Assembly: GCA_963281255.1 (NCBI GenBank)
Contig: OY725494.1
Coordinates: 4,601,934-4,665,933 of the forward strand
Length of the DNA stretch: 64,000 nucleotides
Direction: 5' to 3'
From: Aphrocallistes beatrix
Taxonomy: Eukaryota; Porifera; Hexactinellida; Sceptrulophora; Aphrocallistidae
Part shown: in pieces, positions 32,339 to 43,617 of the stretch
Layout: each line of letters opens with the position of its first letter
Numbering within the stretch: the stretch's first letter is position 1
The notes under the pieces: model-generated
Told to the model about the DNA's origin: nothing
The model's input: only the letters and a program-made list of their open reading frames with translations
Databases searched by the model: none
Position numbers and translations under genes: made by a program

Positions 32339-33080
32339 GTAGACTGCTGCATGATGTGTCGTACCTTATTTAGTCTCAAGTTCATTTACTCCTACTCTAC
32401 TCGAGTTTCTCCTTCCATAAGTTTTGATAGTGGTCGTCGGAGATAATTATGATAATAGAATGCTTTGATCATTCTTATGGAACCATACGTTTCACTTATG
32501 TAGCAACCCTAGTCGCCCACTGCACTATATTATCTGCCACATTACTCATCAGGGCAAATGTATATACGTATCAATGTATATAATCCGCCTCGTACAAGTA
32601 TTCTTATCATTTCAAACTGAATTTCCCTCATTAAGCGAGTATTAATGGACTAAGGAGAGCTTTGAAACGTCATAGTTGAGGCTTATATAATACACGTATC
32701 AATACCGTATATCCTGCATATATTGGGAACTTTCATAATTATAATATGCTATCATCAGTGTTAATTTATCCTCATTACCAGTGGTCTTATATTGAAAGTT
32801 TTGTTGGAAAATGATATCCCTCGAGAACACAAGTTTTCTTTGATATTGCGTTACCAGGAATTATGCGTGGATAGATATCCCAGAATTGTGAAAGATGTAT
32901 TGCTAATGTCCAGAAAATACTGTAAGCGATGATCACTGTTTGACCAAAATATTATTAAGTATTTAATGCTAATTTTAAGATAAACAACTTTCGTGTATTT
33001 AAAGAGAAAAACACGAATGAAACAAATGTTGTATCAAGCACTATTCTAATTAATATTTTGATAATATAACCAGGGATTAA
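32339..33080. other. Spacer between the tubulin and membrane-protein arrays
   Basis: No gene seen. A TATTTAAAG about 85 bases before 33081 may serve the first membrane-protein gene. Confidence 0.4.
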
Positions 33081-34205
33081 ATGGAGCACAGTTTGAAGAA
33101 AGTTGGGAAAGAACTATTTCGTATCTACATGCTCAGCAATATTCCTTTCACGATAATCTCAACGTTTATTCTGGGCTATTATATACTAAGATTGGTGGGT
33201 TTGTTCCGCGATAGAAAGGTTCTAGATCAGAGCTGGGAAGTAATCAAGGCGTATAAAATTAAAATATTGATTCATAAGTTCATCATAGCGATCTTATTAA
33301 TAGAATTTTCTTCAAATATTTTCGGGGGACTTTCAGGTCTCGTATATGGGTTTGTTCCTATTTATGGACAGAAACCTGTCCCATTCACAAATTCCTGTCA
33401 CATTAATATCCAAATAGACTTTCTGATGCAAAAATTTCCGAAAGGTTGGTTTGCATATTTTCCTGGTTTGTTGAACACCTCTATCATTCTAACCTTACAG
33501 CCAACCGTGTCTCTGCTCCTCAACGTACTCAGGAGAGCTTACTTGGACCGTCCTTACAGAACCATTATCAAGCGTTGGATGTGCATAATACTCTTAAGAG
33601 GCTGCATCCTAATTCTACTCTTCTGTTTCTACCAAACAATCTACATTGGAATCATCACGTTACCAATCTTCTACATAATTGATTTCACAGTTTACAATGT
33701 AAATTCACGCCACTTCTACTTCCTACTGAAGGGTAGGATGGAGTTTGCACGAGTACACTCTTCTCAAGTAGAGTATAAATCGGAATTGATGGTATTTCAA
33801 CAGTATAAATTGACATCTGTGTACACGACTCTCACTTTTTTCACCTTAACCATGCTCTACACCATTTTTGGAATTGAATTTACAATTCACGGTTCAATAA
33901 GAACTTCTTGCTTCATGAATACCATCACTCTGGGGTATTTTCCTAAGATTTTTTACGATTCAGCTGCTTTAGATATTCTCAACATTATCATTTTTCATCT
34001 TTTCTTAATCGTCTTGAGTTTAGACTATCTCTATCAGTTTCTCATCTCTTTCGCTTATATATTAGTCTGCATTGCGATTGTAATCAAATTTTTCAGACAA
34101 ATAAGAATGTACAAACAAATCAACAAATCCATCCAATCCCAACTAACTGAATACCACAATGATCTGCCTCAATATCAGACCAATGAATCTCCTTCCGTAG
34201 CTTAG
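33081..34205 (+). CDS. Orphan seven-transmembrane family, member 1
   Basis: 374 residues, one exon. About seven hydrophobic segments: near 15-38, 62-90, 125-152, 166-200 (two close segments), 255-275 and 315-345. After TM3 comes the family core LNVLRRAYLDRPYRTIIKRW. Conserved Cys residues follow TM2 (TNSCH) and TM6 (RTSCF). The tail after TM7 is basic, then polar and longer than in the others (ending ESPSVA). It is the only member without an N-terminal glycosylation sequon. The predicted topology (N outside, basic loops inside) fits a receptor, but no known family signature is recognised. Confidence 0.75.
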   Translation: MEHSLKKVGKELFRIYMLSNIPFTIISTFILGYYILRLVGLFRDRKVLDQSWEVIKAYKIKILIHKFIIAILLIEFSSNIFGGLSGLVYGFVPIYGQKPVPFTNSCHINIQIDFLMQKFPKGWFAYFPGLLNTSIILTLQPTVSLLLNVLRRAYLDRPYRTIIKRWMCIILLRGCILILLFCFYQTIYIGIITLPIFYIIDFTVYNVNSRHFYFLLKGRMEFARVHSSQVEYKSELMVFQQYKLTSVYTTLTFFTLTMLYTIFGIEFTIHGSIRTSCFMNTITLGYFPKIFYDSAALDILNIIIFHLFLIVLSLDYLYQFLISFAYILVCIAIVIKFFRQIRMYKQINKSIQSQLTEYHNDLPQYQTNESPSVA

Positions 34206-34387
34206 CATTGAAATCCTTCATCATATAAAAGACCATGCAATTACAACTATTTCTTGATTTAACCTAAAGTGTAATGTCATAAATGTTTGAAAACGACTAA
34301 AATTATTTTATAATATAACACATATAAATGAATAGCTGCAAATGTTACAAATAACATGTGATTACAATGGCTCAAGGGACATACATG

Positions 34388-34518
34388 CCAACTTGAGCCA
34401 TGATAAAAGCGGGACGCAGCGTTGAATTTCGCGGGACATAATGGAGAAATTTATGTAAAAACGGGACACTCGTGAAAATTAATTCGATAGAAGAGTGAAA
34501 AAAGCGGGACGGTTGGCA
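34388..34518. mobile_element. MITE with TGCCAAC ends
   Basis: 131 bp, TGCCAAC / GTTGGCA, sharing GCGGGACGCAGCGTTGAATT (reverse orientation) with 14574-14787. Confidence 0.75.
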
Positions 34519-35008
34519 TAATGAAGAGAAACATCATTGTTAGAAGAGGTTATTATATGATATTATGTCATATAGCCATGTAATAGCTGTCTATGATCAA
34601 ATGAGTGAAGTAATCTCATATTGAATAATAGGACAAGTTAGTTCTATAAATAATAGATTACTCATGTACTAGTGCAGTTATAATCTTTTGTAATGCTAGA
34701 GATGAATCAAACAGACACTAGCCAACCATGGATAGCAACTTTGTTTTAAAACTAAATTTATATTATACATTTAATAATGACCCAATTTTAAATTAATAAA
34801 CTTAAAAACCTTACATGAATGGAGTGCTTTGATACTTGTTAAATGTAGTCATACCTGACCTATCACAGTGTACTCCATCAATCAATTTCTCGAAAAGAAT
34901 GCCGCTGATCTACAGTGCCATCGGATAATCCTCATCGCTTTATCTGCAAGACCGTTTAGTATGCCGCAATTTTAGTACACCAATCCATGTGTACTATATG
35001 ACTACATA

Positions 35009-35164
35009 CAGTAGATATTGGATATAGTGATAGTGTCTGGGACAGGGAATTTTGGGTCAAATTATCACTATATCCAATTAGTATGGAATGTCATCAACTG
35101 AGGCACCTCAAACCCCAAAGAATTATCACTAAATACAATATATCACTATATCCAATATCTACTG
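35009..35164. mobile_element. pogo-like MITE
   Basis: 156 bp with ends CAGTAGATATTGGATATAGT / ACTATATCCAATATCTACTG, TA on both sides. A shorter relative is at 39530-39587. Confidence 0.85.
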
Positions 35165-35424
35165 TATACGCGTATTGTAGTATTTTGGATAATCCACTAA
35201 ATTGGGTAATCAGCCACAGGTATTTTGGCTAGATATAGTGTGTCTGCAATGCTTGCATGCTTGTTTCAAATTTAATTATATAGTATAAGTCACTATTGGG
35301 TTGCAACTATGTATTGCAAATTATGTATAAGAAGCATTTAGTACAGCATAATATGCTATGAGGGAAAAATATGATGAAAATGTTTTATAAGGATATTTTT
35401 ATTAAACGTGTATGCATTAAGAAA

Positions 35425-35435
35425 TATATAAATAG
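35425..35435 (+). promoter_or_regulatory. TATA box of membrane-family member 2
   Basis: TATATAAATAG, 55-65 bases before the ATG at 35490. Comparable TATA motifs precede members 4 (about 39901), 5 (about 41541) and 8 (about 48048), and minus-strand member 7 (about 47529-47537). Confidence 0.6.
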
Positions 35436-35489
35436 AATCTTTGAAGTAAATGCATAGAGTTAAAATAATTATTTCCACTTCAAAAAGAA

Positions 35490-36617
35490 ATGTTACCAGA
35501 AAATTCGACAGATGACGGTAAAGCAGATATCATGAAGATCTCATATAAGATATTAATATTCAGCAATATCCCATTTATAATCATCTCAGTATTCATCATG
35601 ATTTATTACGTTAATAAATGGAGATTGATGTTTAGAAAGCGAGTCATTGCCGTTTATAAAAACAAGCTTAAAAACGTGGATTCTGACCCCTCAATCTTGA
35701 TGAAAGATAGGCAACTTAGGATTCTAGTTTTCAAGTTTATTTTTATAATTATTTTAATTGAGTTATCTTCGAACATTTTTGCCGCAAGTTCAGGCATTGT
35801 TTACGGATTTATTCCAATTTACGATCAGAGGCATATTCCCCAAATGAATTCCTGTCAAATCAACATAGAAATTGATTTTCAAATGCAATCATTTCCGAAA
35901 GGATTGCTCGCTTACTTTCCAACCATTTTAAATATCTCATTAACACAGTTCCTTCAGCCAACCGTGTCTCTGCTCCTCAACGTACTCAGGAGAGCTTACT
36001 TGGACTATCCTTACAGAACCATTATCAAGCGTTGGATGTACATAATACTCATAAGAGGCTGCATTCTGTTTCTACTCTTGTCTTACTATCAAACAGTTTA
36101 TATTGGAATGTCCATATTGCCAATATTCTACATCGTCGATTTCATAAACTACATCAAGAATTCCCGTAACTTCTACTTATTACTCAAGGATCGAGCAGCA
36201 GTGGCCAGATTCCATTCATCTCGTAAAGAATATCGAAATAAAGCATTAGTCCTATATCAATATGGAAAAACAGCTTCTTACACAGCTCTCACATTTTTTG
36301 TGTTGACTTTACTATACAGCACTTTTGGGCTAAAATCTTCAATTCATGGAGCCACGAGGTCACTTTGCTTTTTCACATTTGGCTATTCTCCTCTGATTGT
36401 CTATACTTCCGCCGCCTTAGCCATACTTAACAATGTCATGAAGTATCTGTCAGTAATCGTACTGTGCTTAGATTACCTATACCAGATCCTGATATCATTT
36501 GCATATTGTTTGGTTTGCATTGCAATTGGATTGGGCGTGTATAGTGAAACGAAACAAATCAACAAAATAAATAATACAACTACTCTAATGGTGACTCGCT
36601 ATCAAAAATTCCACTAA
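35490..36617 (+). CDS. Orphan seven-transmembrane family, member 2
   Basis: 375 residues, single exon. Begins MLPENSTDDG, with an N-S-T sequon at residue 5, so an outside N-terminus is likely. TM1 follows from about 20; the loop between TM1 and TM2 is longer than in other members (KNKLKNVDSDPSILMKDRQ). The core LNVLRRAYLDYPYRTIIKRW, the TM5 motif SILPIFYIVDF and the basic loop HSSRKEYRNKA are present. The third outside loop is shorter than in its paralogs (TRSLCFFTFGYSPL). Polyadenylation signal AATAAA near 36711. No ligand or coupling partner can be inferred. Confidence 0.75.
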   Translation: MLPENSTDDGKADIMKISYKILIFSNIPFIIISVFIMIYYVNKWRLMFRKRVIAVYKNKLKNVDSDPSILMKDRQLRILVFKFIFIIILIELSSNIFAASSGIVYGFIPIYDQRHIPQMNSCQINIEIDFQMQSFPKGLLAYFPTILNISLTQFLQPTVSLLLNVLRRAYLDYPYRTIIKRWMYIILIRGCILFLLLSYYQTVYIGMSILPIFYIVDFINYIKNSRNFYLLLKDRAAVARFHSSRKEYRNKALVLYQYGKTASYTALTFFVLTLLYSTFGLKSSIHGATRSLCFFTFGYSPLIVYTSAALAILNNVMKYLSVIVLCLDYLYQILISFAYCLVCIAIGLGVYSETKQINKINNTTTLMVTRYQKFH

Positions 36618-37379
36618 CATGAGATTGATAATACCAATTTGTTTTGCTCTGATAATTTAATGTGTATATTTGCTTTGGATATTTTGTTGACATACATATT
36701 AAATATTATAAATAAAATATTTTATAATTTATTATTTTTACAAATAACTTAGATTGGTTGGTATTGGCCAATGTATTGATATGCTAAGTAAGAATATCCC
36801 TACTGGTCATGTGTTATGATGAAAGTATATAATGTGGTAGCTACATAACGATACTAGAAACACTCTGTACTTTAGTGTAACATGGAAGTAAGGTATTGTG
36901 CAAGGCCATATGATTCTAGAAATTGAACAAAGGGAAAAAAAAGCTGATCACAATCTTATAAAAGTTTCTGTAGATTTCTAAATTTAAATATTTTATGAAT
37001 CACCTACTTAAATATGATTGAAGTTCTTACACGTGCAACTTTGTGTGGTAGAAATCTCAAGTAATCACACAGGTAATACTTAGAATTTACGTAAGTTCTT
37101 GTAGTATGCATGGTGACTGAGTATTGCAATACTGCTTGGATGACAATGAAATGGGTTGATGCATGATTTAAGTACTATTTTATGACAAGCATATGCTCTG
37201 TAATTTATCCGCCATGCTATCCAGTGCAATATTACACAATACCATATAGACCTATTCCAGGAAAATCTACGCAATACAAAAGTGTGTAAAATTATATATT
37301 AAGTGCTTTAGAGCCTAAAAAAAATAAATAATTTGTTCAAACTTAAGTCCATCAATCGACTCATCAAGCATAAAAAGAA
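36618..37379. other. Spacer between members 2 and 3
   Basis: AT-rich with no gene seen. Confidence 0.4.
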
Positions 37380-38471
37380 ATGAAGAACTATACGGACAAA
37401 ATTTCAAATAGCATTTCGCTGCTAGACAAGATCTTCCTCTTCAGTAATATCCCTTTCACTATTATCACGGTATTCATCATCGCTTTTTATATTAAAAAAT
37501 TGAACTCTGTGATTCGAGTTAGAAACATTCCAAACAATATGCAAAAGCATCAGAAAATAAGAATCTTAGTTCTTACGTTCGTTAACGTGATCCTTCAGAT
37601 AGAACTCTTGTCAAACATTTCCGCGGCGTTATCTGGGTTAGTGTACGGCTTCCTTCCCATATACAACCAGAATGCAATATCTCACACGAATTCGTGCCAG
37701 GTTAATGTAGCAGTTGATTTTCAAATGCAGTTATTCCCGAAAGGATGGTTTGCCTATCTTCCAGCCATGCTCTCAATCTCACTAATACAGTTCCTTCAGC
37801 CAACCGTGTCTCTGCTCCTCAACGTACTCAGGAGAGCTTACTTGGACTATCCTTACAGAACCATTATCAAGCGTTGGATGTGCATAATACTCATAAGGGG
37901 CTGCATCCTATTTCTACTTTTGTCTTACTATCAAACAGTTTACATCGGAATTTCCATTTTGCCAATAATCTTCATAGTCGATTTCTCATTCTATATTAAA
38001 CATTCCCGTGAATTCTATTCGTTACTACGGAGCAGGATGGAGGTAGCTAGAGTGCAATCATCTCGTAGAGAGTATCGAGACAAGTCAATTGTACTGTTCC
38101 AGTATAGAATTACGTCTTCATACACTATTCTCACGTTTTCAATCTTAACTCTGAAATACTGCACTTATGGAATACGATTCTTCATCCATGGTTCTATCAG
38201 GTTGCTCTGCCTTAACAACTTCGTAACATTTGGTTATTCGCCACTGATTTTCTTCAATTCAAACATCCTGGATATTCTAAACAATGTATATTTTTACCTC
38301 TTCGTCATCTTCCATTGTCTAGATTTCCTCTACCAGATCCTAGTATCATTTGCATATTGCATAGTATGCGTTGGCATTGCAATTAACTTCTATAGAAAAA
38401 CAAAGAAATATAAACATATCAACAGATCCATTCAACCACTGATTTCATTTTATCATAAAAACCTTAATTAA
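37380..38471 (+). CDS. Orphan seven-transmembrane family, member 3
   Basis: 363 residues, single exon, starting MKNYTDKISN (N-Y-T sequon at residue 3). The core LNVLRRAYLDYPYRTIIKRW and the next TM4 stretch are almost the same in DNA as in members 2, 5 and 6. Conserved Cys in TNSCQ and RLLCL. The TM5-loop stretch IIFIVDFSFYIKHSRE and RSRMEVARV are shared with member 6. The C-tail KHINRSIQPLISFYHKNLN is basic. Probably an intact plasma-membrane protein. Confidence 0.75.
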   Translation: MKNYTDKISNSISLLDKIFLFSNIPFTIITVFIIAFYIKKLNSVIRVRNIPNNMQKHQKIRILVLTFVNVILQIELLSNISAALSGLVYGFLPIYNQNAISHTNSCQVNVAVDFQMQLFPKGWFAYLPAMLSISLIQFLQPTVSLLLNVLRRAYLDYPYRTIIKRWMCIILIRGCILFLLLSYYQTVYIGISILPIIFIVDFSFYIKHSREFYSLLRSRMEVARVQSSRREYRDKSIVLFQYRITSSYTILTFSILTLKYCTYGIRFFIHGSIRLLCLNNFVTFGYSPLIFFNSNILDILNNVYFYLFVIFHCLDFLYQILVSFAYCIVCVGIAINFYRKTKKYKHINRSIQPLISFYHKNLN

Positions 38472-38601
38472 TATTTCAATTTTTGTGTAATTTTCATTTT
38501 CTTACTCAATGTTAAATTAAATTAAATTGACTATTGAAATGAGAATCGTGTATTTTGTAATCAACAAAAATCTACTTTTCAACGACATTTCTAATATACG
38601 T

Positions 38602-39120
38602 ACAGTGTAGAACGTCAGTTATCCGAACATTATGGGACCAGAAATTTCCCGACAGGGAGGGGTTAAATTGGAGTGTTTTCTAAATTTCTTCCAATTCTTC
38701 CCCTGATAGATGATTAAATCTTCCCCGATAGGGGAGCTAGTGTTCCCCGACGGGTGGACTGCAGCCCCCTTGTTCCCCTGGCACCACTCCTGGATGGGAC
38801 CAAAGGGGATATGGATAAGTGAAGTTCGAAAAAGATAAGTGACTTTCTACTGTCGTGAGCATCATTCATGTTGAACTGAGAATAATTTAATGTAGTTGAG
38901 TAACACAATTTTAAAAGCGTCGAAACGAACCAGGGATGTGATGTGCTACGTATTTCTATGGATTATTTAATTTATTTAGTTCGATTTACAGCAAAGTATG
39001 AATGTGTCTTATCGGGAGTGGTTAGAAATTTGGTTTTTAATGCTTTCAATTCTCTTATTCCAAGAACGATTATTTCCAAATTTTATATACATACTGGTTC
39101 GGATAACTGACTTTCCAATG
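38602..39120. mobile_element. pogo/Tigger-like element remnant
   Basis: Inverted ends GTCAGTTATCCGAAC (38614-38628) and GTTCGGATAACTGAC (39097-39111) lie within imperfect outer ends next to TA. About 520 bp with no intact transposase frame. Confidence 0.6.
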
Positions 39121-39529
39121 TATTTTCGAAATAAGATATTCGGAATCTACGCCATGAAAACCCTATTAAACTGTTGAGACTTAATTTCTCCAAATATGCA
39201 TTCACAATCTTCATTGCTTCACATATAAAATAAGCATGCATGAACATCATACTTCTATAGTAGCGAGTGTTGTACTGAATATAATGGACCAAGTGTCCTA
39301 CAATGATTTGCACACAGTGAAAGTGAAGCCATATCTATTTTATAGAAAAATTGTAATTTTTGCCCAAATTCTCTTAAATATTCAAACTTGTTTATTGACT
39401 GAACATTTGACACATCTCTACGATTTACAGTTTCTCAATCAATTTGGTTAAATCTTTGCGTTTTAATATTTGAGACTTGTTTTGCATTTTAAAGTAGTCT
39501 TTTCTTATATGAAAAATTGATACTAAGCA

Positions 39530-39587
39530 CAGTAGATTGGATATAGTAATAATTTGACGAAAAATTCCGACTATCCAATATCTACTG
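39530..39587. mobile_element. Deleted pogo-like MITE
   Basis: 58 bp, CAGTAGATTGGATATAGT / CTATCCAATATCTACTG. An internally deleted relative of 35009-35164; the left TA is lost. Confidence 0.7.
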
Positions 39588-39960
39588 TAAATTTACTTGT
39601 AATTGGAAACCTATATATTTTTAGAATATAGGTCAAATGAAAGCATCTGGGTACACTTTTTTGCTTTTCTTCAAAATTTCCAAAAAAAACTTCTTCTCAA
39701 AGGAAGTTTAAACTATTATTATTGGTAGACATAATTAACAGCAATATCCCAGATTACACTGAACCGTTACGCAAGCACGAAAATAATAAAGAGTAGATTA
39801 CCTTAGGTTCAGTTGAGTTCGAATATATGATATTAATACTATTAATATTAATAATGATAATACATTCATGTGGGGATTCCTTTGTCATAGAAAAGTAACT
39901 AATATATAAACTGAGAAATGATATTCTTATATTATTATTTGTTAATTTTTAAAGTCAGAG

Positions 39961-41073
39961 ATGTCTCTAGAAAATCAGACGGAAAGGTTAGTAGAAGTTG
40001 TACTGACTTTGAATAAAGTATTTATGTTCAGTAACATTCCTTTCATAATACTGACAGGAATCATATTTGCATTCCAATTTCACTCATTGAAATCTCTGAT
40101 TCGAAGCAGCGCCAACATTGACAATGAAAGTTTTGAGCATAAGAAAGCAAGAGGGATTAAAATTTTGGTCCTCAAGTTCATTAACGCAATCCTCTTCATT
40201 GAGTTGTTAAGGAATATTTCCGGATTGTTGACTGGCCTAATATATGGATACGATTCGTTCTATACCCAGATTGTTATAACACACATGAACTCTTGTGAGA
40301 TAAACATAGAGATTGATTTTGAATTACAATTATTCCCAAAAGGCTGGATTATCCATCTGCCAGTAGTTTTTTACGCCACTATCAATCTGCTCTTACAGCC
40401 AATCGTGTCTCTGCTACTGGCCGTACTCAGGAGAGCATACTTAGACCGTCCTTACAGAACCATTATCAAGCGTTGGTCATGGATACTATCCATACGAACC
40501 TGCATTCTATTCGCACTCATGTCCTACTACAGAACAGTTTACATAATAACGTCCTTGGTACCGATATTCTACATCGTCGATTTCATCATATACATCAGGC
40601 AATCCAGTAAATTCCATGGGTTCCTGAAGAATAGGATGGAAGTAGCTCGTGTACAGTCAGATGATCGAAGAGAGTTTCGAGATAAATCAACTGTATTCTT
40701 ACAATACAGGATAACCTCTTTCTGCACAACTCTCACATTTTCCATTCTGACTCTGGTATACATAGTTTATGGAATAAAGTCTCTCTACGGGTCTGTGAGA
40801 ATCCTATGTTTTCTAAACTTCATTACATTTGGATATACACCTTTAATTTTCTTCAATAACTCATCAATCTTGATCCTTCTAAACAAGATAAGTTTGTATC
40901 TTTTCATCATATACCACGGTATGGACCTTTTCTACCAACTCCTCATTTCAATTGCATATCTTCTAGTTTGCATTGCGATTGGAATTCGCATTCGTAGAAG
41001 ATTGAAAAATTTTAAACAAATAAATAGGATAATCCATCAATTAGTGGGAAATTATCATAAAACTGTTAGATAA
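39961..41073 (+). CDS. Orphan seven-transmembrane family, member 4 (most divergent)
   Basis: 370 residues, single exon, starting MSLENQTERL (N-Q-T sequon). The core is the most changed of the family (QPIVSLLLAVLRRAYLD and KRWSWILSIRTC), and the TM3 end reads WIIHLPVVFYATINLL. Conserved Cys residues are kept (MNSCE, RILCF). A TATA box TATATAAA lies about 55 bases upstream. It has escaped much of the exchange seen in the others and so may be the best guide to real constraint in the family. Confidence 0.75.
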   Translation: MSLENQTERLVEVVLTLNKVFMFSNIPFIILTGIIFAFQFHSLKSLIRSSANIDNESFEHKKARGIKILVLKFINAILFIELLRNISGLLTGLIYGYDSFYTQIVITHMNSCEINIEIDFELQLFPKGWIIHLPVVFYATINLLLQPIVSLLLAVLRRAYLDRPYRTIIKRWSWILSIRTCILFALMSYYRTVYIITSLVPIFYIVDFIIYIRQSSKFHGFLKNRMEVARVQSDDRREFRDKSTVFLQYRITSFCTTLTFSILTLVYIVYGIKSLYGSVRILCFLNFITFGYTPLIFFNNSSILILLNKISLYLFIIYHGMDLFYQLLISIAYLLVCIAIGIRIRRRLKNFKQINRIIHQLVGNYHKTVR

Positions 41074-41594
41074 GCTATCAAATGTTTTGTCTGTGAACAT
41101 TTGAATTTGTAATAAAAATATATTCATATTTATTGAATACATTATTAAAGTTTAAATATGCTCTGTTGCAACGGATTTTCGAACATCCATTCAGTAATAT
41201 TAGATCATGCTTACTAGTGCTGGGATTTCTTTATTGGAAAAATAGCAAAGCTATACTTGATTAATAACATTATTAACTAAATCATTTTTCCTTATGAATG
41301 GTACATCAGCATCAATGATATTGTTGATGTGACATCAATGTTGCTATATTATGATAAAGTTCGCTGTAGTTCATTCAAAATCAAAATCGTGATCAATGAT
41401 TCCTAAGAATTACTAAGTAATGACAATTCAAAGATTACTTTCATTTCAATAAATAAAGCATTTCACTGAAACTTCCGTAAGTGAAAATCTCCTATTCATA
41501 AATTGATGTTTTATTTATGAGCTAAGATATATCTTTAGATATATAAAGAGTCTACTTCAAGCGATTTAAGATTGGAAATAAATATATACTTAAA

Positions 41595-42695
41595 ATGAGT
41601 CAGGATAACCTAACAATTTCAAATGGAATCGCTACACTCTACAAAATCATAGTGTTCAACAACATTCCATTTATATTCATCGCCGTTTTAATCTTAATGT
41701 ATTACTTACATGCATTGCGAGTTAAGATTCGTCAGAGAAATATTCCAGATTATAATACTGGAAATGAGAAGGCCGGAAAAATTAACATCCTCGTTCACAA
41801 GTTCATCTTCGTAATGCTATTAATAGAACTCTCTACTAACACAACTGCTATAATTACAGGGATGATCTACGGATTTGATCCCCAGTATGATCAGAAGATT
41901 ATTCCACCTCTAAACTCTTGTCGCACTAATCCAGAATTAGACTTTCAACTGAGAAATTACTCAAAAGGATGGTTCTCTTTTCCCCCAGCCATGGTGAATT
42001 TTTCTATAACACAGTTCCTTCAGCCAACCGTATCTCTGCTCCTCAACGTACTCAGGAGAGCTTACTTGGACTATCCTTACAGAACTATTATCAAGCGTTG
42101 GATGTACATAATACTCATAAGAGGCTGCATCCTATTTCTACTCTTGTCTTACTATCAAACAGTTTACATTGGAATGTCCATTCTACCAATATTCTACATC
42201 GTCGATTTCATAATCTACATCAAGAGTTCCCGTAGCTTCTATTCACTGCTGAAGAGTAGGATGGAAGTAGCGAGGTTGCATTCTTCTCGTAGAGAGTATA
42301 GAGATAAGTATCGTGTTCTACATCAGTACAGAGTTACATCTGCATATACCACTCTCACGTTCTTCATTCTAACTCTCAAAAATAGTTTATACGGGACTTT
42401 ACTATTCATCAATGGTTCTATTAGGACATTTTGCCTTCTGAACTCCATTACATTAGGATACTCTCCACTGATTTTCTACAGTACAACTACTATCAAGGCT
42501 GTGTTCAAATTCAGTTTTTATTTCTTCGCCATATCTCGCTGTCTCGACTCTCTCTACCAAGCTCTCATTTCATTGGCTTATCTGCTAGTCTGCGTTGGGA
42601 TCGGAATACGCGTTTATAGGAAAACAGAGAGATTCAATCAAATCAACAGATCTATTAATAGACTCGTTACTCGTTATCATAGGACTCTAGATTGA
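41595..42695 (+). CDS. Orphan seven-transmembrane family, member 5
   Basis: 366 residues, single exon, starting MSQDNLTISN (N-L-T sequon). Core LNVLRRAYLDYPYRTIIKRW and SILPIFYIVDFIIYIKSSR are shared with member 2. The third inside loop and TM6 (REYRDKYRVLHQYRVTSAYT) are shared with member 6. TATA TATATAAAGAG about 45-55 bases before the ATG. The basic tail ends TRYHRTLD. Confidence 0.75.
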   Translation: MSQDNLTISNGIATLYKIIVFNNIPFIFIAVLILMYYLHALRVKIRQRNIPDYNTGNEKAGKINILVHKFIFVMLLIELSTNTTAIITGMIYGFDPQYDQKIIPPLNSCRTNPELDFQLRNYSKGWFSFPPAMVNFSITQFLQPTVSLLLNVLRRAYLDYPYRTIIKRWMYIILIRGCILFLLLSYYQTVYIGMSILPIFYIVDFIIYIKSSRSFYSLLKSRMEVARLHSSRREYRDKYRVLHQYRVTSAYTTLTFFILTLKNSLYGTLLFINGSIRTFCLLNSITLGYSPLIFYSTTTIKAVFKFSFYFFAISRCLDSLYQALISLAYLLVCVGIGIRVYRKTERFNQINRSINRLVTRYHRTLD

Positions 42696-43617
42696 TGTTA
42701 TGCACCTTTATTTTTAGGAACATTTTGAATATATTTCTTGCATTTATTTATAGTTTTTCCTTAAATTATCAAATAAATAAATGGATTAGTATTTCCTTTC
42801 AAATAATTGTAGCAATAGACTATGATAAGATAGGATTCACGCGGTGACGTCATTTTATTCAGGAACATGCAATAAAAGTATTTAGTCAATACAGCCAGGG
42901 TCGCTTATTATGAACTAATCCTCTGATCCCAATTTCATTACTGACATAGGATTTGTATTGAATCAAGTTCACTAATATCTCTATTATGATTTATGAACAC
43001 ATTTTTTGGTGCCCTGGCAGTCACAATAAGCCACTCTGACAGTAGTAAGAACTTCTAATTACTGTCAGAGGATATGGCGAAATAACCCATTATGACGGAC
43101 TTTATTTTGGTCTGGTTGGAACCTTATTCAGGCAAATCACTATATGGTTATAACATAACTCCGTTTATAACGCAAAACATCGATATCCGAGGGCATTTAA
43201 CAGTTGTTGACTGAATTAATAAAACTATTTATTTAAATTTCGAATCAACACTAATTAAAATGTTATGCAAAAGATTCAAATCACAACAATGCTTGTATCA
43301 GTAGCTGGAAATAAGACCCATTATAACCGATGGCATGATAGCTTATTCAGTACTTTAACAGTGTAAATACACATACCATATACACAAGGACGTTTCTTAG
43401 CATACACATAGCAAAATAATAGTTACAACATTGTGTAATGTTCTTAATAGAGCTTTGATATATTTTGGCAGGAGAGAAAGGACAGAAACAGATGTATTAT
43501 GAGTAGAACATTAGAAAGTCTGAATTAGGCAAGTATAAAAATATTTACAAATATTTAAAATAGATTTCTTCAGTACAGCTCTCTTCTAAAATGTTTCCGT
43601 AAGGACATATAAGTGTT
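42696..43617. other. Spacer between members 5 and 6
   Basis: No gene or clear repeat seen between these converging genes. Confidence 0.4.

Noticed and set aside
32541..32570. CCTGATGAGTAATG on the minus strand as a hammerhead core
   Set aside because: No stem II closing strand, GAAA or cleavage triplet nearby.
33560..33580. YLDRPYR after TM3 as a class A GPCR DRY motif
   Set aside because: The resemblance is superficial; half the members read LDYPYR and the spacing to TM3 differs. Only the general topology is claimed.
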